The position numbers and the translations under genes were made by a program. A DNA stretch of 64,000 bases, taken from the NCBI GenBank assembly GCA_030789695.1, contig CM061142.1:276017043-276081042 (forward strand), in the 5' to 3' direction. The notes below the pieces were generated by a model. The model was not told the origin of the DNA. It searched no databases and saw only the letters and a list, made by a program, of their open reading frames with translations. The DNA comes from Scilla litardierei. Taxonomy: Eukaryota; Streptophyta; Magnoliopsida; Asparagales; Asparagaceae. Positions 51,771 to 62,924 of this stretch are shown in pieces (positions within the stretch are counted from its first letter, which is position 1; the number at the start of each line of letters is the position of its first letter).

Positions 51771-53285
51771 CTACACTTCTTCCATGAGTGGCCTCTGAAT
51801 GTCTGGAGTCTGCACTGGATGAGATTCCTTTTTCTTCTTCTTATTCACATGTCTGCTTGCTGATGCAGACCAATGTTGTTGAGTGTGATGTACATAGATA
51901 ACAGAAATTCAGATATAAGAATAAACTATAATGTTGAGAGGGGTGATGTTCAGATATAAAATGAAATGAGCATTAATTGGTGCTTACAGAGTCAAATTGA
52001 GCATTTCTTGGAGCTTCATAATGTGGCACTCTGCTAGCACTGCCTGCTTGTGAATTTCCTGGAGCAGTTCTTGGAGCATGATGTTGTGGCAATTTGCTAG
52101 CAAATGGACTTTGAAAATTGCTTGGATAGTGATGCATACTTGGCTATATAAATATAAACATAAATAAACATATATAAACATAATAGATACTAATTGCATC
52201 ATAATACTGAGCTTCCTACATTCATATCATTAGCATATCTGGGAACTTGATGATGTGGCAAACCACTAGCACTGCCTGCTTGGAAATTTCTTGGAGCATT
52301 TCTTGGAGTATGATATTGTGGCACTCTGCTAGAAATTGGACTTTGAAAATTGCTTTCACCTTGATGGATATCTGGCTGTACAAATATATAAATAAATTAA
52401 CATAAACATATTAGATACAAATTGCATCATAATATTGAGCTTATACATTCAATACAGGAGAATTTCTAGGATCTTGTTAATGTGGCAAACTGCTAGATTT
52501 GGCTGCTTATAAATTTCCTGGTGCATTTCTTGGTGCATGTTGATGTGGCACTCTGCTAGCAATTGGACTTTGAAAATTGCTTGGACCTTGATGCATACTT
52601 TGTTATATAAACATTAACATACTAGATACTAATTGCATCAGCTTAATAAGCTTATTACATTCAATACATGAGGATTTCTGGGATCTTGTTGAGGTGGCAA
52701 ACTGCTAGAACTGGCTGCTTGTAAATTTCCTGGAGCATTTCTTGTTGCATATTGATGTGGCACTCTGCTAGCAATTGTACTGTGGAAATTTCTTGGCCCT
52801 TGATGCATACTTGTTTATACAAACATATACATAAATAATCATAAACATATTAGATACCAATTAGATGAAAATAAAGAACTTACAACATTCAATACAGGAG
52901 GATTTCTGGGATCATGTTAAGCTGGCACACTACTTGGCACTAAATTTTTAATTCTGATATTGATACCAGCTCCCTTCAATAAAGACTCAAATTCTAGTTG
53001 TTCTAATTGGCTGAACTCCATTTGGTGATGTGGTGGCCTTCCTCTAGGATTTCCAGTCTTGGTACTTGGCATTGGCACCATAGCATGCTAACAACTCCTT
53101 TTGTTGTGTCCATCTTCTTGACACCTTTGACATTTTTGAATCTGGCCCTTTCTAGAACCTTGACTAGACCAGCTTCAAACTCTCATCTTCTCCTCTTCTT
53201 AGGTGGCCTTCCTGACTGCTTCTTATAAGATGGGGGCATTAATGCTGAATATTGCATCTTCGGCCAAAATCTTGAATCTGGAATG
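51771..53285 (-). pseudogene. MULE transposase, C-terminal part with repeated exons
   Basis: Continuing the reading from 60130, the minus strand encodes PPSYKKQSGRPPKKRRR (about 53190-53240), then a knuckle CQRCQEDGHNKRSC (about 53090-53135), then GRPPHHQMEF, all usual at the C-terminus of MuDR-like transposases. Four similar exons follow (52635-52815, 52470-52605, 52240-52380, 51985-52145), each with donor-like GTAAG signals. The last exon ends KKKKKESHPVQTP...MEEV with stop 51771-51773. Stops and a frameshift mark it as inactive. It is separated from its catalytic part by A1. Confidence 0.75.
51985..52815 (-). repeat. Tandem exon duplication in the MULE tail
   Basis: Four units of about 200-240 bp, each an exon encoding a variant of HQGPSNFQSPIASRVPHQ and NAPGNL...SSSLPH plus an AT-rich intron containing TATATAAA words. 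Confidence 0.7.
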
Positions 53286-54343
53286 TGACCGGCGCCCCGT
53301 TTACGGTATGGGCGCGGTGTCGTTTTACCGCAAGTGCACGGTTAGTGTAGGGTGCTGGTTTATCGAACTCAGGGAGGTGGATGGCTTGAGTGGCTACTAG
53401 CCTCGCCTAGGTCGTGTGCTAGCTACGCGGATGATACGGGTGGAAGCGTAGAAATAAAAGAAAGAAATAAAAAGACACAAAATGAATCCCCGCTAACACG
53501 GGCTAGAGCACTCATGACACTTGGCATTTGACTTGACCCAGGGTGAGACATTGCCCCAAAAGGTGGTACCTAGCGTCCATGGCCCGATATTCCGGTCGAT
53601 GCCAAGCACGCTAGGCCTACCCGGTTCCGGACGGTGGGCATTCCCATGTCCATTAACACCTTTCGCAATCGGGAGCATTAAGGCCACAATGATATCTCCC
53701 AACACTTCGTCCAAGCCGCTCCCGCGCGCGAGGACTCGATGTCAACGCTCGGGGCGTGAGCTATGGCTAGGGAGTCAACCGCCAAGTTTATTCCCCCTTG
53801 GCCTGACGGTCAGAGGCGGTCTTTCTCCCGCCAATGACAATGAAACACCCCCGCGTAACCCTAATGGCCAAATAGGTCATATGTGATTTCTAGCAATACA
53901 TCGAAGCGGATCTTGACAGGACAAGCACCGGACCCCAATCCCCAACACATCTAGTGTGTTGCCATACGAATTGGACCCAGATTGTTAGAAATCCCCATTG
54001 ATGCATTTCATCGAACACGCGCCATGCAACAAAGTCAAATGAAACAACCAAGCATCAATCCTACCCTAACCCGTATTAGGGTTCATCAATACTACTCCAT
54101 GATGAAAGACATGTAAACAAACAACACAAAAGACATATAAACTTTCACCATCATGCAAAATAAGCACAATACAAACAATGGAGAAAAAGAGAGGAAAATA
54201 CTTATCTCCGTTTGAATCCAACGATCCAATACAAGACTTATTGAACAAAAGACCTAATCTAAACTAACCTAGAACTCACAAGAGAAGGGGGGCAAAAAGC
54301 CCTAAAAACTCCAGGAGATCCCCCTCAAGTCGGCCAGCCTTGT

Positions 54344-54354
54344 GTATTTATAGC
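54344..54354 (-). promoter_or_regulatory. TATA box of A1 (5' LTR copy 59460-59470)
   Basis: GGCTATAAATACACAAGG on the minus strand is a near-consensus plant TATA box, 50 bp downstream of the palindrome array. Confidence 0.75.
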
Positions 54355-54403
54355 CCCACTTCGAAACCCTAATGGTTCGGGTCCAAACCCGCAGAAAAAA
54401 CGC

Positions 54404-54773
54404 CACCCGATCAGTTGACAAGTCAACCGATCGGGTGATCTGTTACAAATAATAAACAGAAAACGGCGGAGCTTCACCCGGTCAGATGAACCGGTCGGTT
54501 GAGTTCTTGGGGTGACCGGTTGGATCATGGAGCCGTCGGGTGAAGCGATCGGTTTGGTGCCCGTGTCTTCAGCTCTTCATCTTCAGCTACAGATGAACCG
54601 ATCGGGTGAGAGTCACCTGATCGGTTGGCATTTTTCTCGAGAAAACAGAGAACAGGCCCCCGCTGAACCGGTCTGTGAACCGGTCGGGCGACTTCCATGT
54701 GAGCTCCGGCTGAGACCGGGTGGTGCACGCGTGCATCACCCGATCGGTTGGAGATGACCAACCGACCGGGTGA
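54404..54773 (-). repeat. A1 promoter-proximal palindrome array (copy 59522-59880)
   Basis: Copies of ACCCGATCGGTTGA, its complement and ACCGGTCGG variants. In the 5' LTR the pair CACCCGATCGGTTGAC and GTCAACCGATCGGGTG (59522-59555) forms a perfect 16-bp stem with a 2-base loop. A second perfect pair is AACCGATCGGGTGA with TCACCCGATCGGTT near 59700-59730. Confidence 0.9.
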
Positions 54774-55018
54774 GGGGCTGAAAGATGTATTCTTTGGCGT
54801 ATGACCCCCTGGATCAGCATGACTCCTCCCGTTGCTCCGGGGACTTGGGATATCATAGTTAAACGTCCCCTACGTGGTCAATCCCCTGCAATCATGGATA
54901 AACAAAGAAAAGTGAAAGAAAACGAGAAAATACAAGAAAACGAATAAAAGACGGCGGAAAAACACGGAGAAACACAAAAGAAAACGTGCGTGAATATATG
55001 AAATATAAACGCACGTCA

Positions 55019-56802
55019 AAATCCCCCAAGCTGAACTCTTCCTCGTCCTCGAGGAAGACGAGTGAGAGTAGGAGCTCGGAGAGGAAAAATAGAGAAAAAG
55101 AGAGAAAAAGAGTACTCAATATCCTAGATCGCCCGTCAGGGCCAACAACATCAAAAACAACACACCAAGCAAGCAAACACCAAATCACATCACTAAACCA
55201 AGGAGTACGAGTCCAGACAAGTGCCGTGGGCCCACGCGGTGAAGTGCGAGTGAGTGCGGTCGTGTGCTAGCAGACGGTGTCACTATCTACGATGTGCAAT
55301 AAAGCTCCATATACACATACCCAAAGAAAGACCCAAATATCGATTTGATTCGAATAAAGCGGTGAATATATAGCTCAAGCATGCATGAGAATAGAGCAAG
55401 AATCGAAACATATCATGCGTCATGGACTCCACAACTAGGGTTAAGGAAATCACACCACTATAGCCGAGATACTAGCTAAAAAGTTCCCACGCCAAGTGTT
55501 TTCGAAAACGATGGGGGTTGAGATGATGTGGAGTAGAACACTCGGTGCAAATTCTCGCCTTCCCTTTATTCTCGGCAAGTAGAAAAAAATATTCACACTG
55601 GAATTTTTTTTTTGGGTTTTGGGTATTTGTAATTTTTTTTGGATTTTGGGCTATACAAAATTTTTCTTTTCTTTTCTTTTTGGGTTTTTCTTTTCTTTTC
55701 TCTTTTTTTTGGATTTTTGGGTTTTTTGCTATACACATGTGTACTCTCCCAAGTGGGAGAACGGTACACGACGAGGGGATTTGCACCAAGTAAAACAAAA
55801 AGGAAGTCAGAATCTAAACACTTGGGCAAAGGAAACTATTCTCGCTAATTAGAGCATGGGCTAAATGGGTTATCCTAGTCCTTGTTTGTGGAATCCCGAC
55901 ACATGCGAATTGAAATATACGATATAAATATAGCATGCATATAGAAGCAGATAGTAGAAGCAAATACCGCATATTCAAATCGAAGCATGATAATCTAGGG
56001 GTCAACCAAGAATAGGTATATAAAACATAATCACAAGGTAGAAGCACACCAAATGCTAGTCACGACACACGACTCACAAGAAAGCTAAATGGACCCACGA
56101 TGCATGAAATGCAAGAGGACTCGGCTTCCTGAGGTTAGTGACTGTGATTATCGAAGCCGTGCTAGGTGTGTGTGTGATTTTGTGGCAATTCATCATATGG
56201 GGTCATCTCTAGGAGAGAGAGAACAAAATAAGAAAAGAAAAAGAAAAAGACGGAGAAAAACGACTCAAATAACGAAGAAAAAGAGACAAATGACGCACGA
56301 AGTGCGACTCCCCCAAGCTGAAACTTGCATTGTCCTCAATGTAATAGTAGTGAATACGGGAGGGCAATGAAAATGGGGGGGAGTTACGCACCGACACAAA
56401 AAATGAAAAACACGAAAAATACACGAACGAAACTGGAAAATAATACAGAATAAAAGATATAAAACGCAACGAAGGACTCAAAGACACAAACACGCGACAA
56501 CGACACACGAAAACAAGCACACAAAAGTCGATTTCCCCCAAGCTGAACATGACAATGCTAGCAAAATGATATGATCAATGAGATGCAGAAATATGCTAGG
56601 GGAAAATCGGAAAAGAAAGAAATTAGAATGCAGGAGAGACAGTCTGCTCGTTCTCCTCGGAAGAGGATGTGGGGTGAAATGATAGAAGGGCACGACATGA
56701 AGGGTTATTAAGATGCAAAAGCAAATCCTAGATACGCTCCCTTCGCTAATGAGAGGAGACGAGATTATTCAAATCTAAACTAGAAAGCGGTAAATTTTTA
56801 CA
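55019..56802 (-). other. A1 3' non-coding region
   Basis: Low-complexity sequence with long T-rich and A-rich runs (55590-55735, 56220-56300). On the minus strand the tract TTCAGCTTGGGGGA occurs three times: at the LTR (55021-55035), near 56309 and near 56530. Open frames here are phenylalanine- or lysine-rich artefacts. Confidence 0.65.
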
Positions 56803-58162
56803 CTACTGGATTAGGATACACCTGAGCATAGGCGGATCCAAGATCTGAAGTGGGGCAGGTAGCTGCTCTAACTGCTCCTTCTGTGGCTCTGCCAGAAGCG
56901 CTGTGCCACGTGTGCCAATGGACCCAAGCAATGCACCTCCAAGCATCCCTCGTAGGTGTCCACCTGTGACCTGCAAAGGACGAGGTGCATTAGTCCATGG
57001 AAAGAAATTATTTCCAGAAATAAATGCATCCCAGAGATAATCGTCAACATAAGATGGAAAAATAATAAACGGGTGACGAATACTCCCTGAGAATGGGTCG
57101 CTATCCTCTGTACTAGTGACGACCGAATTCTCGCTCTCCATGAGAAGTGGCTCTCCAGGTAGTGACGCACCGCAGCATACCTCAAGGGAAGTAGATCCTG
57201 TGTCCTGTGAGAGATATGGCGTGTCAAAAATATATGAGTCTAAAGAAATAGGACGTGAAAAGCGAGACTCAAATGTGGAGTGAGAGTGAGTATGAAAATC
57301 TCCCTGAATAGGGGCAATATGCTCAAGTAGATGCTCAACCGCAGAAGAAGTGGAGCGTGACGGTGAGGTAGATGTGGCTCGGGCTCCATGAAGTGGATGA
57401 TTGTATCCAAGCCCTCATGCACATCCTCCTCGACGATATGCTCATGCTCCTCCATTTGCCCGATGTCCTGAATGACATTCTCATGGTTGACCACTGACCA
57501 AGGAGGAAGCTGTGACAGAGATGGCTGTGGAGGTGGATGTGGAGCGGACCCCTCGTATGTGGTCGTGGTGTCCTCGTCCTCACGCACATCCTCCTCGCCT
57601 GTATGCATAATCTCTGTAAACTCCTCAGTGCTCTCATAGGACTCATGTGGGGTATCTAAATCAAGACAAGAAATCTCTCCCATAGATCCTAGATAAATCT
57701 CCCCATCCTCACTATCATCATCAAAAAATGCTTCGTCATCCAAGTGGTACTGATGGAAAAATGGGGTATCGGCTTGAGATGTGTCTATGGTGGCCGATGG
57801 CATGGTGGTCTCAACCATGAAAGTGGGTATATCCTCTCCTTCATCCCCTCTCCTCGACGTCGGCTCGGTGATTGGTATCATTAAGTTTTGTAATATTTGG
57901 CCTTGGTTAAACATGGCACTTTCAAGGAGAGACACGAGGCTTGATTCTTCTTGTGTTTGTGGAGGGGTATAGGGTTGAGGAAATGGATGGGAAGCGTTTG
58001 GGCTATGGTTGTGGGAAAATGTTTGGCCTTGGAGTGGGGGAGGCTCTCAAGTGTAAAAGGGCAATCATAATACACGTGCCCCACCATCCCACAAGTCTCA
58101 CAAACCACAACTGGGTAAGGATCGTATCCTCCCATCTGAGCATCGAAATTTGATCTCCACAT
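56803..58162 (-). pseudogene. A1 gag-like ORF, frameshifted
   Basis: It begins at Met 58162 soon after the primer site, with a knuckle CETCGMVGHVYYDC at about residues 21-34, so the capsid part of gag is missing. The frame shifts near 57960 into MSLLESAMFNQGQ and an acidic Asp/Glu/Thr-rich region. It shifts again near 57390 and runs through SFIIFPSYVDDYL-like sequence to the stop at 56803. The C-terminal part is not recognised. Acidic, low-complexity tails after the knuckle occur in gag-like ORFs of non-autonomous Athila/Tat elements. Confidence 0.55.
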
Positions 58163-58380
58163 GGTAATATCAAAGATACCTGGACAACAAAAATAAGAAA
58201 ACTAGAGAGGAGCGTCAATAGTACAAGAGAATAACAAAGAGATAATATAATGGTGGGGGGAAAATTTCTTGGTTATTGAATATATTTTTTTTAAAAAAAA
58301 AGAAATAGAAAAAGAAATTTTTTGTGTTTTTATGCGTAGTCTAACGAACCCAAGCTAAGCTAATATCAAACCGAACGCCT

Positions 58381-58397
58381 CCCCGGCAACGGCGCCA
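58381..58397 (-). other. A1 primer binding site
   Basis: TGGCGCCGTTGCCGGGG on the minus strand lies six bases after the 5' LTR end and is the standard Athila-type leader. Confidence 0.88.
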
Positions 58398-58403
58398 AAA
58401 ACT

Positions 58404-60124
58404 TGACCGGCGCCCCGTTTACGGTATGGGCGCGGTGTCGTTTTACCGCAAGTGCACGGTTAGTGTAGGGTGCGGGTTTATCGAACTCAGGGAGGTGGAT
58501 GGCTTGAGTGGCTACTAGCCTCGCCTAGGTCGTGTGCTAGCTACGCGGATGATACGGGTGGAAGCGTAGAAATAAAAGAAAGAAATAAAAAGACACAAAA
58601 TGAATCCCCGCTAACACGGGCTAGAGCACTCATGACACTTGGCATTTGACTTGACCCAGGGTGAGACATTGCCCCAAAAGGTGGTACCTAGCGACCATGG
58701 CCCGATATTCCGGTCGATACCAAGCACGCTAGGCCTACCCGGTTCCGGACGGTGGGCATTCCCATGTCCATTAACACCTTTCGCAACCGGGAGCATTAAG
58801 GCCACAATGATATCTCCCAACACTTCGTCCAATCCGCTCCCGCGCGCGAGGACTCGATGTCAATGCTCGGGGCGTGAGCTATGGCTAGGGAGTCAACCGC
58901 CAAGTTTATTCCCCCTTGGCCCGACGGTCAGAGGCGGTCTTTCTCCCGCCAATGACAATGAAACACCCCCGCGTAACCCTAATGGCCAAATAGGTCATAT
59001 GTGATTTCAGGCAATACATCGAAGCGGATCTTGACAGGACAAGCACCGGACCCCAATCCCCAACACATCTAGTGTGTTGCCATACGAATTGGACCCAGAT
59101 TGCTAGAAATCCCCATTGACGCATTTCATCGAACACGTGACATGCAACCAAGTCAAATGAAACAACCAAGCATCAATCCTGCCCTAACCCGTATTAGGGT
59201 TCATCAATACTACTCCATGATGAAAGACATGTAAACAAACAACACAAAAGACATATAAACTTTCACCATCAAGCAAAATAAACACAATACAAACAATGGA
59301 GAAAAAGAGAGGAAAATACTTATCTCCGTTTGAATCCAACGATCCAATACAAGACTTATTGAACAAAAGACCTAATCTAAACTAACCTAGAACTCACAAG
59401 AGAAGGGGGGCAAAAAGCCCTAAAAACTCCAGGAGATCCCCCTCAAGTCGGCCAGCCTCGTGTATTTATAGCCCCACTTCAAAACCCTAATGGTTCGGGT
59501 CCAAACCCGCAGAAAAAACGCCACCCGATCGGTTGACAAGTCAACCGATCGGGTGATCTGTTACAAATAATAAGCAGAAAACGACAGAGCTTCACCCGGT
59601 CGGTTGAGTTCTTGGGGTGACCGGTTGGATCATGGAGCCGTCGGGTGAAGCGATCGGTTTGGTGCCCGTGTCTTCAGCTCTTCATCTTCAGCTACAGATG
59701 AACCGATCGGGTGAGAGTCACCCGATCGGTTGGCATTTTTCTCGAGAAAACAGAGAACAGGCCCCCGCTGAACCGGTCTGTGAACCGGTCGGGCGACTTC
59801 CATGTGAGCTCCGGCTGAGACCGGGTGGTGCACGCGTGCATCACCCGATCGGTTGGAGATGACCAACCGACCGGGTGAGGGGCTGAAAGATGTATTCTTT
59901 GGCGTATGACCCCCTGGATCACGCGTGACTCCTCCCGTTGCTCCGGGGACTTGGGATATCATCGTTAAACGTCCCCTACGTGGTCAATCCCCTGCAATCA
60001 TGAATAAACAAAGAAAAGTGAAAGAAAATGAGAAAATACAAGAAAACGAATAAAAGACGGCGGAAAAACACGGAGAAACACAAAAGAAAACGTGCGTGAA
60101 TATATGAAATATAAACGTACGTCA
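58404..60124 (-). repeat. A1 5' LTR
   Basis: 1721 bp, matching 53286-55018 with scattered changes and a 12-bp indel. It carries the same TATA box and palindrome array. Confidence 0.92.
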
Positions 60125-60129
60125 GAATG

Positions 60130-62924
60130 TGACATATCATTTCTGTATAAGCTAACAAGTATGTTTCCTTACTGTAAAACATGTTCTTCTGGCTACTTGT
60201 TATCTGATATCAAAGCAGCACATGTATGAGTGCAAGGAATCTCTGTCATGCCTCAATATCTACAATCACATTTTCTTATTTCAATATTTACTGTATATAT
60301 TCCATTCTCATCTCTGATTTCAAATTTTCCTCCTCCAGCATAAACAACGAGAAGACTTATACTTGTTCACTTTAACTTCATTAATTTCTCAATAATCCTG
60401 GGGCAAATGTCTGACGTCTAATTGGCGGTATTTGTTTTTTCTTCTGAAACCGTATCATTAGTTGCCTCCTTCACATTTCTAGGCATGTAATGATAGGTTT
60501 ATCCCTAGCTTCCAAGATGAAACCGTTAAATGATTCCGATATGTTGTTTAAAAGCAAGTCACAGAAACTGTATCTGTGAAAAAACATCTTCACCATGCTT
60601 CAAGCTTCACATTATATAGCCATTTCATAGCAGCAGGAGAAATCTTGTATACGTCTTCAATTGAAGATAACCAATCCTCCTCCACATATGATTTAGCAAT
60701 TTTTCATAAATTTTTCTTAAAAATAAGTGGCATGAATTCCTTTCTAAAATTTCATACATATGCCTAACACAGAACCTATGATGTGTATTAGGCATTATAT
60801 CTTTGAAGATCTCCAGAAGCCCCTACATAAAGCATACAAATTGAGTAGAACTATACATAAAGCATATAAATGAAGATGAACTATATATAAAGCAAACATG
60901 AATCATATTTAACTAAAAGCATACATAAAGCATATTTAACTAAAATCATTCAATTTGATTATTATACCTTCTGTCTATCTGATATGAATGTGAATTGGTG
61001 CTCATGGCTCATATCCAATGCTTCTAGCAAACACCGTAAAAACTAACTCCAAGTATCCTTTGATTCATTTGTTACTATAGCATCTGCCAATTGAAACATT
61101 TCATTGTTTCCTTCTCTACTGGTAGCACTTAACAACACTCCCCCAATTTCAGTCTTCAGAAAAGTCCCATCTAAGCCAATGAAAGGCATGCATCTTGCCT
61201 TGAACCCATTAACTAGACATGGATATGTGATGAATATGCCATCAAAAAAGGTGCATCCTACTTGTCACTTGTCCTAGTTCTTATCTGGCAGTAAGTCCTA
61301 GGATTCCTCTCCAACACCACATGTAAATAGTTTCAAAGCTCTCAGAACTGCTTCTTATGACATGCTTCAATATATTTGCTTGCAAATCTCCTATCCCTCT
61401 ATAACTTTGAATCTTGCTTCACATCAACTCCAAAGTCCCTACTTAATAAGTTTCTTATCGCTGAGATTGGTAATTGGGGTTGCTCTCTAAAATGCTCCAA
61501 ATAATTCTTAGCAATCCAATGAGAGGTCACTTAATTATTACATCTAACAACATGACAATTTATATGTGGTGTTAGCTTCTTCAATACCTACTTCTCTTTG
61601 TTCCTATCCCATGAACATGTACATACCCAACCACACTTATTAATGCAATGTACCATAATTCTTCCTCCTTCATTCTTCTTAAATTTAAATAATATCCATT
61701 CCTATTGGCATGCTCTCTCAACAACTCCCTATATTCTGCAAGAGTTGCAAACTTCATTCCTTCTGCCAGGTGAGGATTGTCCATATCAAACTTAGGATAA
61801 GGTTGTCCCCCTCTCTGGCATTGCTCATCATTATTGCAATGCAAACTCCTAATCATTTCTGAATCATCAGAATCTGTTGTCCATTCATTCAGAGGTTCAC
61901 ATTCAGGACCAGCAAACACATGCATGCCATCAGGCCGTATCACTCTGCGTGTCATTCTGTATGTATGCATAGAGGTGTCATCCTTATCATTGTCACCCCC
62001 ATCATTGTCATTCTCATCTGCACTGTTGCTTTCCTCACCATCTGCATCATTAGAACTCAGGATCAGAATCACCATCACTATTGTTTTGTACTGCATGGTC
62101 AGGAGCTTGATGTTGTTGCTCATCCTCCTTAGTTTTTTATTCTGTCTGCTCATATTACTGCAGTATCATTGAGGACTACTCATGTTACTGCTCTGTCTGC
62201 TCAATTGGATCCTCTGTGTGCTCAATTCGCTGCTCTGTCTGTTCATGTTGCTGCATTCTTAGTGATGACTGCTTATATTTCTGTTCTGTCTGCTCAATTG
62301 GATTCTTTGTATGCTCAATTAATTGTTGTCTATTTATGTTGTTGCACGATGAATGAGGACTGCTCATGTTGTTGCTCTGGCTGATCAATTGGTTTCTCTG
62401 TAGGCTCAATTGGCTCCCATGTCTGCTCCTCATTTGGATCCTCATGTGTCTCATATGTTTCCTTCTGAGTTGGCTCCTCCATAGGCTCCTAAGTTGGCAC
62501 TGATGATGGATAGCTAGGATTTACTTCAACAGACTCAACATCTTCATTAACTGTGTCTTCCTCTACTAAATCACATAAGTTTATGATGTCACGTTCAGAA
62601 GGATATATGTCTTCTAACGACATCTCATCACATTCATGAGTATCTTACAAATCCACAATCCTACTCCCCTGCATGTTCAATTTTGTTGATGCCTTCTCAT
62701 CATTATCTATTTCATTCACCAATTAAACTGTTTTCTCCATGGTTTGTAGTACATGAAGAAACATCCTTCATGACCTAGATCCTTGATAAGCATGCGTAAA
62801 TTTTACATGTTTAATAAGCCTGCAACATAATTTTTGTCAACAGTCTCCTCACCACCAACATAATACCCATCAGCCCATATTTTCAGCAAGCCCCCATGAC
62901 GAACCATCAACGTTACTCTGTCGC
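60130..62924 (-). pseudogene. MULE (MuDR-like) transposase, N-terminal and catalytic parts
   Basis: Minus strand, several exons and stops. The N-terminal GYYVGGEETV region (about 62820-62900) is followed by a Gln/Ser-rich spacer. The MuDR DNA-binding motif has AEGMKFATLAEYRELLREHA, then after a frameshift CINKCGW (61610-61770). HWIAKNYLEHFREQP lies at about 61480-61540. The DDE-type catalytic core has GLDGTFLKTEIGGVLLSA (first Asp, near 61160) and FTFISDRQK (second Asp, near 60975). HHRFCVRHMY follows. A SWIM zinc finger CDCRY...GMTEIPCTHTCAAL lies near 60190-60270. A1 cuts it directly after this and A2 cuts it upstream, so the 5' end is beyond the window. Confidence 0.8.

Larger units (their letters stand above)
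53286..55018 (-). repeat. A1 3' LTR
   Basis: On the minus strand it starts TGACGTGCG and ends GGCGCCGGTCA. It has a promoter palindrome array at 54404-54773, TATA box CTATAAATACA at 54344-54354 and a GC-rich leader at 53286-53950. The polypurine tract TTCAGCTTGGGGGATTT lies directly outside it. Confidence 0.92.
53286..60124 (-). mobile_element. Element A1: Athila/Tat-type non-autonomous LTR element
   Basis: A minus-strand element flanked by GAATG (53281-53285 and 60125-60129). LTRs are 1733 bp (53286-55018) and 1721 bp (58404-60124); the 12-bp difference is an indel in the promoter array near 54483. The primer leader TGGCGCCGTTGCCGGGG is typical of Athila. The 3.4-kb interior has one decayed gag-like ORF with a knuckle and no pol. 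It lies within the MULE transposase gene, which reads through when A1 is ignored. Confidence 0.92.

Noticed and set aside
53521..53886. 121-aa ORF conserved at 58639-59004 and partly at 63154-63372
   Set aside because: It recurs because it lies in the A1/A2 LTR leader on the antisense strand; frames on both strands are similar, so there is no evidence of coding.
55545..55852. Phenylalanine-rich and lysine-rich short ORFs
   Set aside because: Low-complexity T-rich DNA in the A1 3' region, open in several frames.
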